From Ancylomarina subtilis (lineage in GTDB: Bacteria > Bacteroidota > Bacteroidia > Bacteroidales > Marinifilaceae), in NCBI RefSeq assembly GCF_004217115.1, contig NZ_SHKN01000001.1, positions 1,181,781 through 1,245,780 of the forward strand: a stretch of 64,000 bases of DNA. Reading direction: 5' to 3'. The notes beneath the pieces were generated by a model. That model was not told where the DNA came from. It did not search any database and was given only the letters and a program-made list of their open reading frames with translations. The position numbers were made by a program, and so were the translations under genes. This document shows positions 55,414-63,391 of this stretch, piece by piece. Numbering within the stretch: position 1 is the first letter of the stretch; every line of letters begins with the position of its first letter.

Positions 55414-55493
55414 ATTAAGGTTAAATTAAGAATACCGCATGTATTCTTTTAACTGCCCGAAAAGTGTTGTCGCATTTTTCGGGTTTTCTTTTT
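55414..55493 (+). ncRNA. Putative antisense RNA of the susC leader (upstream locus)
   Basis: Predicted RNA of about 80 nt: hairpin GAATAC/GTATTC (55430-55446) followed by TTTT, then hairpin CCCGAAAA/TTTTCGGG (55456-55483) followed by TTTTCTTTTT. Same order, spacing and length as 45257-45336, with different stem sequences. It ends 8 bases before the fecR stop codon region. Confidence 0.7.
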
Positions 55494-55501
55494 AGGTTCT
55501 A

Positions 55502-56701
55502 TTATATTTTTTGATTAACAATTAATACATCTCCTTTTACTTCAAACTCAACATTTGATCCCAGTTCCAACAAGTTAAGAATGGTCGAAAAATCCTCAAA
55601 ACGTTTCATTTCACCTGTAAAGCGTATATTTTGAATTGAAGGATTCTGGAAAAAAACTTTCACATTATACCAACGCGAAAGCTTTCGCATGATACTTCCC
55701 AGGTCTTCGTCGTTAAATTGGAATCGTCCATCTTTCCATCCGGTATACAAACTGGTCTTAACCGTTCGAAGCTCCCCTTTCAACGCACCCTTATTATAAG
55801 CAACCTGCATATTGGGTTCCAGCATCATCTTCTCAACAATACCACTTTCATTTTTCAGATGAACCCCAACACTCCCCTCCACAAGGGTTGTTTGTGTTAA
55901 TTCTTCATCGTCATAAGCCATCATATTAAACTCAGTACCATAAACCTTAACATCCATCCTATTGGTTTGTACAATAAAGGCATGTTCCTTATCCTTTGCC
56001 ACATCGAAATAAGCCTCTCCCTTGAGATACACAATTCGATCTTCCCCAATAAATCTGTCAGTGTATTTTAATTCGGAATCAGAATTTAGCCAAACTTGCG
56101 TTCCATCGGACAACTGGAGTTGATACTCTCCGCCTTTGGGAACCACCAAGCGATGCCACTTTGTACTCATTTCAGCCAAATGTTCACGATCATAGGAAAG
56201 TTTATGATCGCTGTTTTTTAACTGATCCCCCTCTGTAGTTTTTATCAACTGATTCTGCTGATCTTCAAGATCTATTGTCTCTCCATTAGACAAAATCAAA
56301 GTCGCTTTTTGTGTACCCGGAGTGATATTATCCACCCAAACTTCATCATAGGTTTCAACAGAATCGATGGCATTATAAACCAAATACCCCCCAATGGCCA
56401 AAGGCAAAATTAAAATAGCAGCATAACGGACAAACTCTTTAAAAAGCGTTCGCACTTTTGTTTCTGTTTTTAATTGTGGCTCCAATTTTTTCCAGGCTTG
56501 TTCCGAATCGATTTGATTGTATTCCTTTTTTTTAGAATCGAGATCCAAATCCTGAACAAGTCTCTCATAAAGAGATCTATTTTCTTCAGACTCATGCTTC
56601 CATGCATTAAGGATATCGGATTCCGATTCGTTCAACAAATCGGTTTTCTCCTTGTAAATCAGCTTTGATATTTTGATATGTGCTTTGGTCGTGCTCATCA
56701 T
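55502..56701 (-). CDS. FecR-type anti-sigma factor (upstream locus)
   Basis: 399 residues. N-terminal helical cytoplasmic part (to about 85), membrane helix FVRYAAILILPLAIGGYLVY (about 88-107), FecR domain with VVPKGGEYQLQLSDGTQVWL and YLKGEAYFDVAKDKEHAF (about 190-240), and a C-terminal DUF4974-like domain (about 325-398, DEDLGSIMRKLSRWYNVKVFF). Paired with the sigma factor at 56928. Confidence 0.93.
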   Translation of the reverse strand: MMSTTKAHIKISKLIYKEKTDLLNESESDILNAWKHESEENRSLYERLVQDLDLDSKKKEYNQIDSEQAWKKLEPQLKTETKVRTLFKEFVRYAAILILPLAIGGYLVYNAIDSVETYDEVWVDNITPGTQKATLILSNGETIDLEDQQNQLIKTTEGDQLKNSDHKLSYDREHLAEMSTKWHRLVVPKGGEYQLQLSDGTQVWLNSDSELKYTDRFIGEDRIVYLKGEAYFDVAKDKEHAFIVQTNRMDVKVYGTEFNMMAYDDEELTQTTLVEGSVGVHLKNESGIVEKMMLEPNMQVAYNKGALKGELRTVKTSLYTGWKDGRFQFNDEDLGSIMRKLSRWYNVKVFFQNPSIQNIRFTGEMKRFEDFSTILNLLELGSNVEFEVKGDVLIVNQKI

Positions 56702-56927
56702 TTTAATTGGCTTTTGTACTTGTAATACACCCGAGCCAAAGAAAAGGACAGTGGAGAATGAATTTTTTTCTTAAAAAAAAATTAAACCAAAACTCCTTAA
56801 ACTCAGACTCACCTATTAAGTTAGAGCTTTTAGCACGAGAAAACAAAGGAGAAAAAAATATATCCTTGATAAGCTGAGGCTCAACGATTGAACCTTTAAT
56901 AAGTATGCAGTCTTACTCTTGGGTTTC

Positions 56928-57494
56928 TTATAAATCGAGAAGATAAGCCAATAAAGGCAACAGGAATAGTTGATTCTTAAGGCGTTCTCGCAAAATGCTT
57001 AAAGCCTGATTTTTGTGGTATTTTACGGTACTGGTTGATAAGTCGAGTTCTTCCGCAATTTGTGCATTCTTAGCGCCATTCATACTCAAAGCACAAACCT
57101 TTCGGGTTTGTTCGGGCAAACTATCAATGGCTTGTATCAGCAAACGGTAGGTTTCCTCCTCAATCACGTGATTCTTAAAAAAAAGCGCATTCGATTTATC
57201 TTGCAATATTTCTTTCTGATGAGCATCAATAACTTTTTGATGACGGAAATGATTCAGGGCTTTATTCTTCACACTCATGTACAAGAACGCTTTTATAGTT
57301 GAAGCATCCTCTATCGTACGTCTCTTTTCCCAAAGTTTCACCAAAACCTCTTGCACCAAATCTTCAGCCAAATCATTATCCTGCACATATTTTTTTGCAA
57401 AAATCAACAAGGCTTTATAGAACGTATTAAAAATACATTTGAAAGCTTGTCTGTCTCCTTTGCGAAATAATTCAAAGTCTTGTGAGGTAAACAT
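56928..57494 (-). CDS. ECF sigma-70 factor (upstream locus)
   Basis: 188 residues from the ATG at 57494. A longer frame to 57575 is open but would start upstream of the promoter found at 57525-57555, so it cannot be on that message. Region 2: FNTFYKALLIFAKKYVQDND and LAEDLVQEVLVKLWEKR; region 4: LPEQTRKVCALSMNGAKN and QIAEELDLSTSTVKYHKNQAL. Regulated by the FecR gene that follows. Confidence 0.93.
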   Translation of the reverse strand: MFTSQDFELFRKGDRQAFKCIFNTFYKALLIFAKKYVQDNDLAEDLVQEVLVKLWEKRRTIEDASTIKAFLYMSVKNKALNHFRHQKVIDAHQKEILQDKSNALFFKNHVIEEETYRLLIQAIDSLPEQTRKVCALSMNGAKNAQIAEELDLSTSTVKYHKNQALSILRERLKNQLFLLPLLAYLLDL

Positions 57495-57524
57495 ATTTGG
57501 GTTTAAGGGGCGATTAGAATGGCT

Positions 57525-57555
57525 TAAAGATATTTTTTTCGGACGATAATACAAA
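57525..57555 (-). promoter_or_regulatory. Promoter of the sigma gene (upstream locus)
   Basis: TTTG (complement of 57552-57555), 19-base spacer, TATCTTTA (complement of 57525-57532). Same spacing and same A in place of the final G as at 47372-47402. Confidence 0.7.
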
Positions 57556-57670
57556 AAATTGATGAATTCAATCAAAAATACCTCACTCTGTTTAGATGGA
57601 TTGAATAGGTGTTTTTTATTATAGCATGTCTGCTAATAAAGGGTAGAATGCCAAAAGATGGCTTTCACAA

Positions 57671-57810
57671 ACAAGAAAAAGGACAGAATCAGGAAACCTT
57701 TTACATTTCATAAAACCTGATCCGACCAAAGAAGATTAAATAAAAATTTGTGAGAGACCTCACCCAAGCATTCCTTTAGGGCTTCTGTCCTTTTATCTAC
57801 TAACTAAAAT
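57671..57810 (-). ncRNA. Candidate structured RNA, copy 2 of a two-copy element
   Basis: Read on the minus strand: a TATACTTG box (57812-57819), then AGTTAGT, an outer stem AAAAGGACAGAA/TTCTGTCCTTTT (57783-57794 with 57677-57688), a GTGAG/CTCAC hairpin, the invariant TCTTTGGTCGGATC loop, TTTTATG, and a T-rich tail. The stems differ from copy 1 at 32598-32737 but still pair. An RNA of about 135 nt is predicted. It lies 177 bases before the sigma gene; copy 1 lies 166 before the M16 gene. Confidence 0.6.
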
Positions 57811-57879
57811 TCAAGTATAAAACAGTTTAAAATAAAAGGGCATTCAAATTATTTTACATAAAACACCAACCTCGACTCG

Positions 57880-57985
57880 AATATTATGTTTTAAAAACCC
57901 AAATATGGCTTATACGAAGGAACAGTGAAGGAACAGTGAAGGAAGCCCGAAGCTACAGGCTTGCCAAACCGTGTATATTATTATT
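57880..57985 (-). promoter_or_regulatory. Conserved far-upstream block of the sigma locus, copy 2
   Basis: Shares the 23-base core (57880-57902) with 47684-47706. Then come GAAGGAACAGT twice in tandem plus GAAGG, GCCCGAAG, and TATTATTATT. Located about 325 bases upstream of the sigma promoter, beyond the structured RNA. Confidence 0.55.
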
Positions 57986-58058
57986 CAATAAAGGAGTGAT
58001 TAAGATTACTTGACTTGCTTTGTAATATTGGCTAATTTTAAGTAAATACATAGAGGTT

Positions 58059-58436
58059 ATGAAAAAAAAGTTATTAATTGGATTGGGATTAGTCGTGATG
58101 CTCTTGTTCGCCTTTCCATTTGGTATGATCATCTCCCTGGCATTTTGGATCTATTGGGGAGTGATGACTAGAAAAAGGGAACGTATTTTCCACGAAGAAA
58201 TTGAACCGGAATTTGCCAGAAAGCAATTGAAAAGATTGAAAATATTAAGTCTTACAGCCAGCATATCATTCACTATTGCTATAGTCGGTATAATCATGCA
58301 CAATGTGCAATCAGGCCTATCGGGAACTGAAGAATCTTTCTATTTTTTCATTGGAATAGTCGCTTCTTACTTATTTATTTTGGCATCTGGAGGTGGTCTG
58401 GTTATATTTATCGAAGGAAGGCAAAAACCAATATAG
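58059..58436 (+). CDS. Small inner-membrane protein of unknown function
   Basis: 125 residues, basic N-terminus MKKKLL, and three to four hydrophobic segments: about 5-36 (long, probably two helices), 61-82 and 92-116. A charged cytoplasmic loop, TRKRERIFHEEIEPEFARKQ, lies between helices 2 and 3. No family recognised. It starts on the opposite strand from the Sus-like block; TAATTTTA at about 58030 is a possible -7 box. Confidence 0.72.
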   Translation: MKKKLLIGLGLVVMLLFAFPFGMIISLAFWIYWGVMTRKRERIFHEEIEPEFARKQLKRLKILSLTASISFTIAIVGIIMHNVQSGLSGTEESFYFFIGIVASYLFILASGGGLVIFIEGRQKPI

Positions 58437-58638
58437 TACAAGTTCAGCTGTACATAGAATATAATCTTTCCCCCCGCTACCGCAGAAATCCTTTCCTGTG
58501 GCTTTTATCTTTATCTTAAGGATCGCGATACAACCGTGCACCAACAAAACTCAACAACTCACACTTAACAAGTACATTAACACGTACTAGCCGTGATTCC
58601 TATTGCCTGTTATTACTGAGCTAGCTGTATATGCATCC

Positions 58639-59262
58639 TTATTTATGAAACTTATCCTTTTCCCATTTTAATGGATTGCTTTTGATATAATCTCTGATTC
58701 GGAATAAGGCTTCATCATTCCGAATAATATGATCGTAAAAACGGGCTTGCCACATAAATTCGGGATTAATTATTCTCGCATTTTTACTGACACCACTTTT
58801 AAATCCCCGAATGATAGATGCCAGATTTTTGGATTGCGCTCCAAAACGATTCTTTTGCGCAGATGCTATGCAATTTCCCTTTGCTGATGCAATGCTATTG
58901 CCCTGTACAGACGCAATGCATTGCGTCTCTACGTTATATTTATTATCACCAATACCAATGATGGCATGAAAATGATTGGGCATAATGATATATTCATCCC
59001 TTTCTAAATTCATATCCTCACGCATCTGAAATGTTTTCAACCATTCCTTCTTCGCGATTTGACCTATTTCGGACAATTGCATTTTCCCATTTTCCACCTC
59101 GCCAAAATAATGCTGTTTATTGCCCGTACAAATGGTAATAAAATACATGCCACTACCGGCATAATCCCAATTTTTCAAACGGGCGGATTCTATTCGATAT
59201 TGACCCTTGTACTTTTCTGACATGATAATGAAATGGGCGTACTGCTCATCGTTTTTATTCAA
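58639..59262 (-). CDS. REP-associated tyrosine transposase (RAYT, Y1_Tnp)
   Basis: 207 residues. Single-stranded DNA nickase of the HUH Y1 family: YRIESARLKNWDYAGSGMYFITICT, the metal-binding EYIIMPNHFHAIIGIG (HxH) at about residues 93-107, and FYDHIIRNDEAL near 178 with the candidate catalytic Tyr. A later in-frame ATG at 59223 gives the start usual for the family and may be the real one. Unusual: about 110-140 encodes three 8-residue units (IASVQGNS, IASAKGNC, IASAQKNR) made from tandem DNA repeats, and the first of these overlaps a REP-like palindrome. Confidence 0.88.
   Translation of the reverse strand: MNKNDEQYAHFIIMSEKYKGQYRIESARLKNWDYAGSGMYFITICTGNKQHYFGEVENGKMQLSEIGQIAKKEWLKTFQMREDMNLERDEYIIMPNHFHAIIGIGDNKYNVETQCIASVQGNSIASAKGNCIASAQKNRFGAQSKNLASIIRGFKSGVSKNARIINPEFMWQARFYDHIIRNDEALFRIRDYIKSNPLKWEKDKFHK
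58905..58932. repeat. REP-like palindrome inside the RAYT gene
   Basis: A 28-base palindrome with one mismatch, centred at 58918/58919, whose central 20 bases (AGACGCAATGCATTGCGTCT) are perfect. Degenerate partial copies follow at about 58860-58900. It lies in frame in the transposase gene and codes for ETQCIAS. Confidence 0.8.
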
Positions 59263-59271
59263 TCACTTGTA

Positions 59272-59919
59272 TTAATACTCACTGATTTTATTTATCACGA
59301 ACAACCTGGATGCTTCACCATCTTTGAGTTTATATTGTATTTGGCGAGTCCCTCCTGTTGGTTTATTATTGGTGTCGCCATCCTTATAAATTGGAAATCT
59401 GCGTACTAAACTGGTCTCTACAATAGCAAATTCATCGTGGCCCATATAGCCCATGCTGGCCTCTTTATTTTCGAATAGTTCCGGGAAGTAAATTTGACTG
59501 ATGGACTTGCCATTGTTTACAGAATAACCAATCACATTGCCATAACTGCCGCTTCCTGCCGACACTGTGTAAATCAAAATTTCAGGAAAACCATCTGAAT
59601 TTAAATCTTCAATTTCGGCATCCACAACTTGCCCATCTACTTCCATGGCAATTTTTCGATTATCTATTTCCAAACCTTTGGGTTGAATTGTAAGTTGACT
59701 GATAGATCCTTCTCCCCTGGTTTTTATATCAAACGATATGTTTTGCAATGTCAGTGTTTTTTGAAAAACAATCTCTTGTTCTTCAGGAATAGAATGCTCT
59801 ACTTTTGAAACCTCATCAATCCCACTTTTTTCTGTATTTGATTTGCCCTCTTTGTTCTTACATGCAATTACACTTAATGTTAGCAGTATGCTTATGAAGA
59901 TTGTCTTAAACTGTTTCAT
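59272..59919 (-). CDS. Lipoprotein with PliI-type lysozyme inhibitor domain
   Basis: 215 residues, lipobox LSVIAC (Cys20). After a charged linker with KNKEGKSNTEKSG, the domain from about 65 carries DAEIEDLNSDGFPEILIYT, GSGSYGNVIGYSVNNGKS, MGYMGHDEFAIVETSLVRR and FPIYKDGDTNNKPTGGTRQ. This is the same domain as the C-terminal half of the lipoprotein at 5416-6411. Likely protects the cell wall from i-type lysozymes; the inhibitory role is from the family. Confidence 0.8.
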   Translation of the reverse strand: MKQFKTIFISILLTLSVIACKNKEGKSNTEKSGIDEVSKVEHSIPEEQEIVFQKTLTLQNISFDIKTRGEGSISQLTIQPKGLEIDNRKIAMEVDGQVVDAEIEDLNSDGFPEILIYTVSAGSGSYGNVIGYSVNNGKSISQIYFPELFENKEASMGYMGHDEFAIVETSLVRRFPIYKDGDTNNKPTGGTRQIQYKLKDGEASRLFVINKISEY

Positions 59920-60032
59920 ATCTATTAGGATTACATATTCATTTTATATACCGGGATATTGTTTATGCAGGCCCGCCACCACAAGGAAAAATGACTTCAA
60001 GAAAGCTTGTTTTTAACTTGCGAGGGAGTCTT

Positions 60033-60881
60033 TCACAAATTTTTCACAATCCAATGATCAGGGTATTTGACTTTTATTTTCTTCAGGTTTTCTTCTGATA
60101 GTTCAACATTCTCCTCAAGTTGACAGATATACACTAGTGCTGGAATAAAATTTTCATCGGCTTTTATAATTTTCTTAAACTCTATTAGTGCATTGTCATC
60201 CTGACCCAGATTCATGAATGTTTCTCCTTTATATAAATTTATTAGAGGATGGTTTTTATTAAATCTATCATTATAAACCATCTCGAACTTACTAATAGCA
60301 TAGATGGCTAATTCGGGCCTATTGGCATTTACGATGTAAAACTCCAGCATACCAACTAAATCCCTATTGGTCATAGTCGTGTCTTGATAAAAACTCTTTA
60401 ATGACAAAAGTGCCTCAGTCATTTTAGGGTTTGAGGGGCCAAGATTAGAATTGAATGATTCATACATCAATGCCATCACAGAGGATAGGTTATTTTCCTG
60501 ACTACGATTGGGCGAATTCGCTTCTATGACCCAGCTTGGTAAGACAAATGTATCAGTCTTGTAATCAAGAACGCTATCGCCATCCATGTCAAAAATATAA
60601 TGAGACTCTGGACTAACACCTTGTAAAATGCCAAATAAGAACTTTCCCCCACAAGTATGCAAAATATAAGGCTTATTTGTTTGTCCGCCTTTAGTGTATG
60701 AATACAAGCCAATATTGCCTTCAATCCAATGACACATTTTATTGTTGGGATTATTATATTTTATCGGGTTTTCTTGTAGGTATGAATAGATATTATCGCC
60801 TACTTTTAATAAGTCTTGTCCCAATGATATTTTCATTAACAGGACTAAAACAAAACTTAATAATATATGTTTGATTTTCAT
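60033..60881 (-). CDS. Secreted protein of unknown function with TPR-like end
   Basis: 282 residues, signal peptide MKIKHILLSFVLVLLMKISLG. The first half is beta-rich (GNIGLYSYTKGG, FDMDGDSVLDYKTD) with a single Asp-rich loop; the second half is helical with LYKGETFMNLGQDDNALIEF and FKKIIKADENFIPALVYICQ, a TPR signature. No family recognised. It lies between two accessory genes and is flanked by one end of the ATPase inverted repeat. Confidence 0.72.
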   Translation of the reverse strand: MKIKHILLSFVLVLLMKISLGQDLLKVGDNIYSYLQENPIKYNNPNNKMCHWIEGNIGLYSYTKGGQTNKPYILHTCGGKFLFGILQGVSPESHYIFDMDGDSVLDYKTDTFVLPSWVIEANSPNRSQENNLSSVMALMYESFNSNLGPSNPKMTEALLSLKSFYQDTTMTNRDLVGMLEFYIVNANRPELAIYAISKFEMVYNDRFNKNHPLINLYKGETFMNLGQDDNALIEFKKIIKADENFIPALVYICQLEENVELSEENLKKIKVKYPDHWIVKNL

Positions 60882-61005
60882 TGTATATTTTTCCTTTGGA
60901 TTACTTACGATAAATTATATGAGTAGTGGCAGATTGCGTGGTACTTTCCTATCAAATCGCTATACAGTTTGAGCGGATGTCGAACTTTTGTATTTAGCAC
61001 TTTCC

Positions 61006-61036
61006 CTGCCATTATTTATACAAAATGTTAGCGGTA
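61006..61036. repeat. Inverted repeat beside the ATPase gene, left end
   Basis: Ends in GTTAGCGGTA (61027-61036), an exact 10-base complement of TACCGCTAAC at 62850-62859. The adjoining 21 bases are similar with gaps. It directly follows the ATPase stop codon. Confidence 0.6.
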
Positions 61037-61037
61037 G

Positions 61038-62819
61038 TTATTCAATATTCATCATAGTTTTAACAATTGAATCAGGTACAAAATCAGGGTGATCATTAAT
61101 TACTTTTTCAATCACATCCTTCTTTAAAGCATCTTCTCTTCTATATGCATTTAAAAATGGATACTTAGTCTTAAACAAAGCCTCAAGTTCATGTCCTTGA
61201 TGCTCATTAAAATCTTGCGTTATTTGAAGTTCCCAATTATTAAATGTTTTATATGTGAGTTTATTGTCAGTATTTAATCCTAAATCTGTTAGAACTTTAT
61301 CTATAATTAATTGTCCGTCCTCTGGTGTCAGATTTATCATCTGTGAATAAGCCGTGATACTTAATCCACCAAAATCGCCTATTGAAATTTTATTTTCTCT
61401 AATCATCAGAATACCCATTAGCAAAGGGTCTAAAAGGTAGTTCTCAATTGCATATCTTTCATTTTCTCCAAGAACTAGAATGCGGTCAGTAGGTTTGTTA
61501 TTCATATCCCAATCTATTATACCATAAATTTGGTCATTCCCATTCGAGTACAGATTAGTTACAACATCTATTACATCTGTGCAATTAGAACCATTTGATG
61601 TTCTTGCTGGAATAAATATTGGTTCCGAAGGAAGTGAAATTAATCGACCGTAAATATTCTGTAGTAGTTCATAATAAGCAACATCATATTTACTCTCAAC
61701 AAATACTTGCCTTCTCCGCTCAGTTGAAATTTTTAAAAATGGAATATCTGCAGAAAGAATTTCAACAGCTTTTTGAACTGGTATTTTAGAAGGAATATTA
61801 GTTCCTCTTTCTAGTTGATAAATAGAAACACCTTCACTTGCAATTACAGTAGTTGGTGAGTGGGTTGAAATGATGGTTGGGATATGGTTTTGCCCTACAA
61901 TATTTTCTTTCAAAACCTTTACCATCATTTTTGACATAGATGGGTGTAGACCAGCATCTGGCTCATCTATCAATAAAATATCTGGTTTTCCTATATCTCC
62001 TCCAGTATTGTATATTGCTAACGCAAGTGACATAAGAACTTTTTCGCCAGTTGATAAATCTGCCGAACTAATTTCAAAACCTTCAGTTCTATCTCTTAAT
62101 TTAAAAACAAAGCTTGCATCTATTCTATCTCCTTCAGGATTGTTTACCTCATATGGAATGTTTGTTTCTTCCAATATTTTATTAATGAATTCCCAAGGAG
62201 GTTCGCCGTAGTTTCTTTTAAACTCATCATCACTCAATACAGGTTTTGTAATAAGCTTACCCTTTGATTGATAATATTCATTAATAGCATTTTCTTCTTG
62301 ACGCCTGTGATAGTTCTTAAAAATCAAGGCAAATTGAGCTGTGAAAAAATCATTTTGACCCATAAAAGAAATATCAAAACTATCAGATAAGTCGTTTTCT
62401 GTTAACTGACTCGTTGATTTTCCAGAATCCTGTAATGCCTTTCTAATAAATCTTTTCATGTTTTCATCAGGCACATAATTTAGAATCAGATTTATATTAT
62501 CCTCTTGGTTTCTTCTTTGAAGTTGTTGTCTTCCAGAATGATATTGGTTCCAAACATTTTTCACATGTTGTGAGATAGAATTTGGGTCACAAGTTTCTTC
62601 AATTGTTGGGTTTAATCCATTAAATCCTATGTATCTTACATTTTGAATTAAATTACCATTGATATTAACTTGAGACTTATCCCTATTTGACATTGCTTCA
62701 AGAAGGTGAGTTTTTCCACTCCCATTTTTTCCAGTTAAGACACAGAAAGTAGGCAATTCAAATTCACATGGTGGATTTATTGATTTATGTTTTTGGTTTA
62801 TTGTAATTTTAATGCTCAT
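61038..62819 (-). CDS. AAA/ABC-type ATPase fused to a DUF4435/TOPRIM-like region, possible defence protein
   Basis: 593 residues from the ATG at 62819. A longer frame to 62930 is open, but its extra codons cover the inverted repeat and give no sensible start. ABC-type ATPase motifs: Walker A TGKNGSGKT (29-37), signature SADLSTGEKVL (about 255-265), Walker B ILLIDEPDAGLHP (about 285-297), and ISTHSPTTV. From about 365 to 480: VFVESKYDVAYYELL, YGIIDWDMNNKPTDR and ERYAIENYLLDP, which resemble the acidic nuclease region of OLD and DUF4435 proteins. ATPase plus this region is the make-up of OLD/PARIS-type anti-phage proteins. Family by motif; biological role inferred. Confidence 0.85.
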   Translation of the reverse strand: MSIKITINQKHKSINPPCEFELPTFCVLTGKNGSGKTHLLEAMSNRDKSQVNINGNLIQNVRYIGFNGLNPTIEETCDPNSISQHVKNVWNQYHSGRQQLQRRNQEDNINLILNYVPDENMKRFIRKALQDSGKSTSQLTENDLSDSFDISFMGQNDFFTAQFALIFKNYHRRQEENAINEYYQSKGKLITKPVLSDDEFKRNYGEPPWEFINKILEETNIPYEVNNPEGDRIDASFVFKLRDRTEGFEISSADLSTGEKVLMSLALAIYNTGGDIGKPDILLIDEPDAGLHPSMSKMMVKVLKENIVGQNHIPTIISTHSPTTVIASEGVSIYQLERGTNIPSKIPVQKAVEILSADIPFLKISTERRRQVFVESKYDVAYYELLQNIYGRLISLPSEPIFIPARTSNGSNCTDVIDVVTNLYSNGNDQIYGIIDWDMNNKPTDRILVLGENERYAIENYLLDPLLMGILMIRENKISIGDFGGLSITAYSQMINLTPEDGQLIIDKVLTDLGLNTDNKLTYKTFNNWELQITQDFNEHQGHELEALFKTKYPFLNAYRREDALKKDVIEKVINDHPDFVPDSIVKTMMNIE

Positions 62820-62849
62820 ATATTTGATTATAAATTCTTCCAGGTTAAT

Positions 62850-62880
62850 TACCGCTAACGTATGGATAAACGTCATGGTA
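62850..62880. repeat. Inverted repeat beside the ATPase gene, right end
   Basis: TACCGCTAAC (62850-62859) mirrors the left copy. The next bases, GTATGGATAAACGTCATGG, align to the left arm with one gap. It lies 31 bases upstream of the ATPase start. Confidence 0.6.
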
Positions 62881-63090
62881 TATATTTTTATTAATCTTGC
62901 ATTTACGCCACATATGGGCAGGTAAAGCACAGCTATCGTGATGGCTTTATTCTAATATTCTTATTAAAATGAAGGCATCATTTTCGAGCCTATCAAATTT
63001 ATGAAAAACAAGCAGCAAACAATAAATTTAAAAGAAGTAAAACATCTGGTGTACATAAAACAGAATTGGTCTATATAGTTAGGGTCATGC

Positions 63091-63120
63091 TTCGGCATTT
63101 CGACAAGCTCAATGACCGAA
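63091..63120. repeat. Hairpin related to the operon-gap hairpins
   Basis: TTCGGCATT (63091-63099) pairs with AATG-CCGAA (63111-63120, one bulged base) around TCGACAAGCTC. The loop resembles TCGACTCCGCTC in the three cobalamin-operon hairpins. Confidence 0.6.
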
Positions 63121-63330
63121 AACTCAGTGCGGCGGCTTAGTGTCTGAAAACACATAAGAAATACGCCCATTGAGCGGAGTTGAAAAAAAACACCACCCCG
63201 TCGAGCGAGCTCGACACCCCTCCTCTAAAAAAAGGAGGGGAAACTAGTTTAAATCATATCAGTTTGGATTATATTTTATAATTTTCATAATTAAGGAATC
63301 CTGTTTCATTCAAATACGACAATAAAATCT

Positions 63331-63338
63331 TATTTTTG
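63331..63338 (+). promoter_or_regulatory. Promoter box of the lipoprotein gene
   Basis: TATTTTTG, a perfect TAnnTTTG -7 box, 53 bases before the ATG at 63392. A matching -33 element is not clear. Confidence 0.5.
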
Positions 63339-63391
63339 ACGTTTATTTCTGATCAACCCAATAAGAGTATTCATAAACAAATTAGATATAA

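Larger units (their letters stand above)
62881..63391. other. Intergenic region with several hairpins
   Basis: No gene of substance (a 68-codon frame here is not supported). Contains the hairpin at 63091-63120, a stem GTCGAGC/GCTCGAC (63200-63215), and CCCCTCCT/AGGAGGGG (63217-63240), a possible plus-strand terminator. It ends in the promoter of the lipoprotein gene. Confidence 0.55.

Noticed and set aside
57495-57575. Longer N-terminus of the upstream sigma factor
   Set aside because: It lies upstream of the promoter found at 57525-57555, and the family normally starts near MFTSQDFELF.
61038-62819. Firm assignment as PARIS (AriA-AriB fusion)
   Set aside because: The domain order fits, but the protein is short for such a fusion and the motifs are also those of OLD-type proteins; it is left as a candidate.
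61006-62880. Integron attC sites at the ATPase flanks
   Set aside because: GTTAGC resembles a core site, but no integrase and no complete attC with both arms was found, so only inverted repeats are claimed.
62820-62930. 37-residue N-terminal extension of the ATPase
   Set aside because: It is translated from the inverted repeat and intergenic sequence; MSIKITINQ is a normal start.
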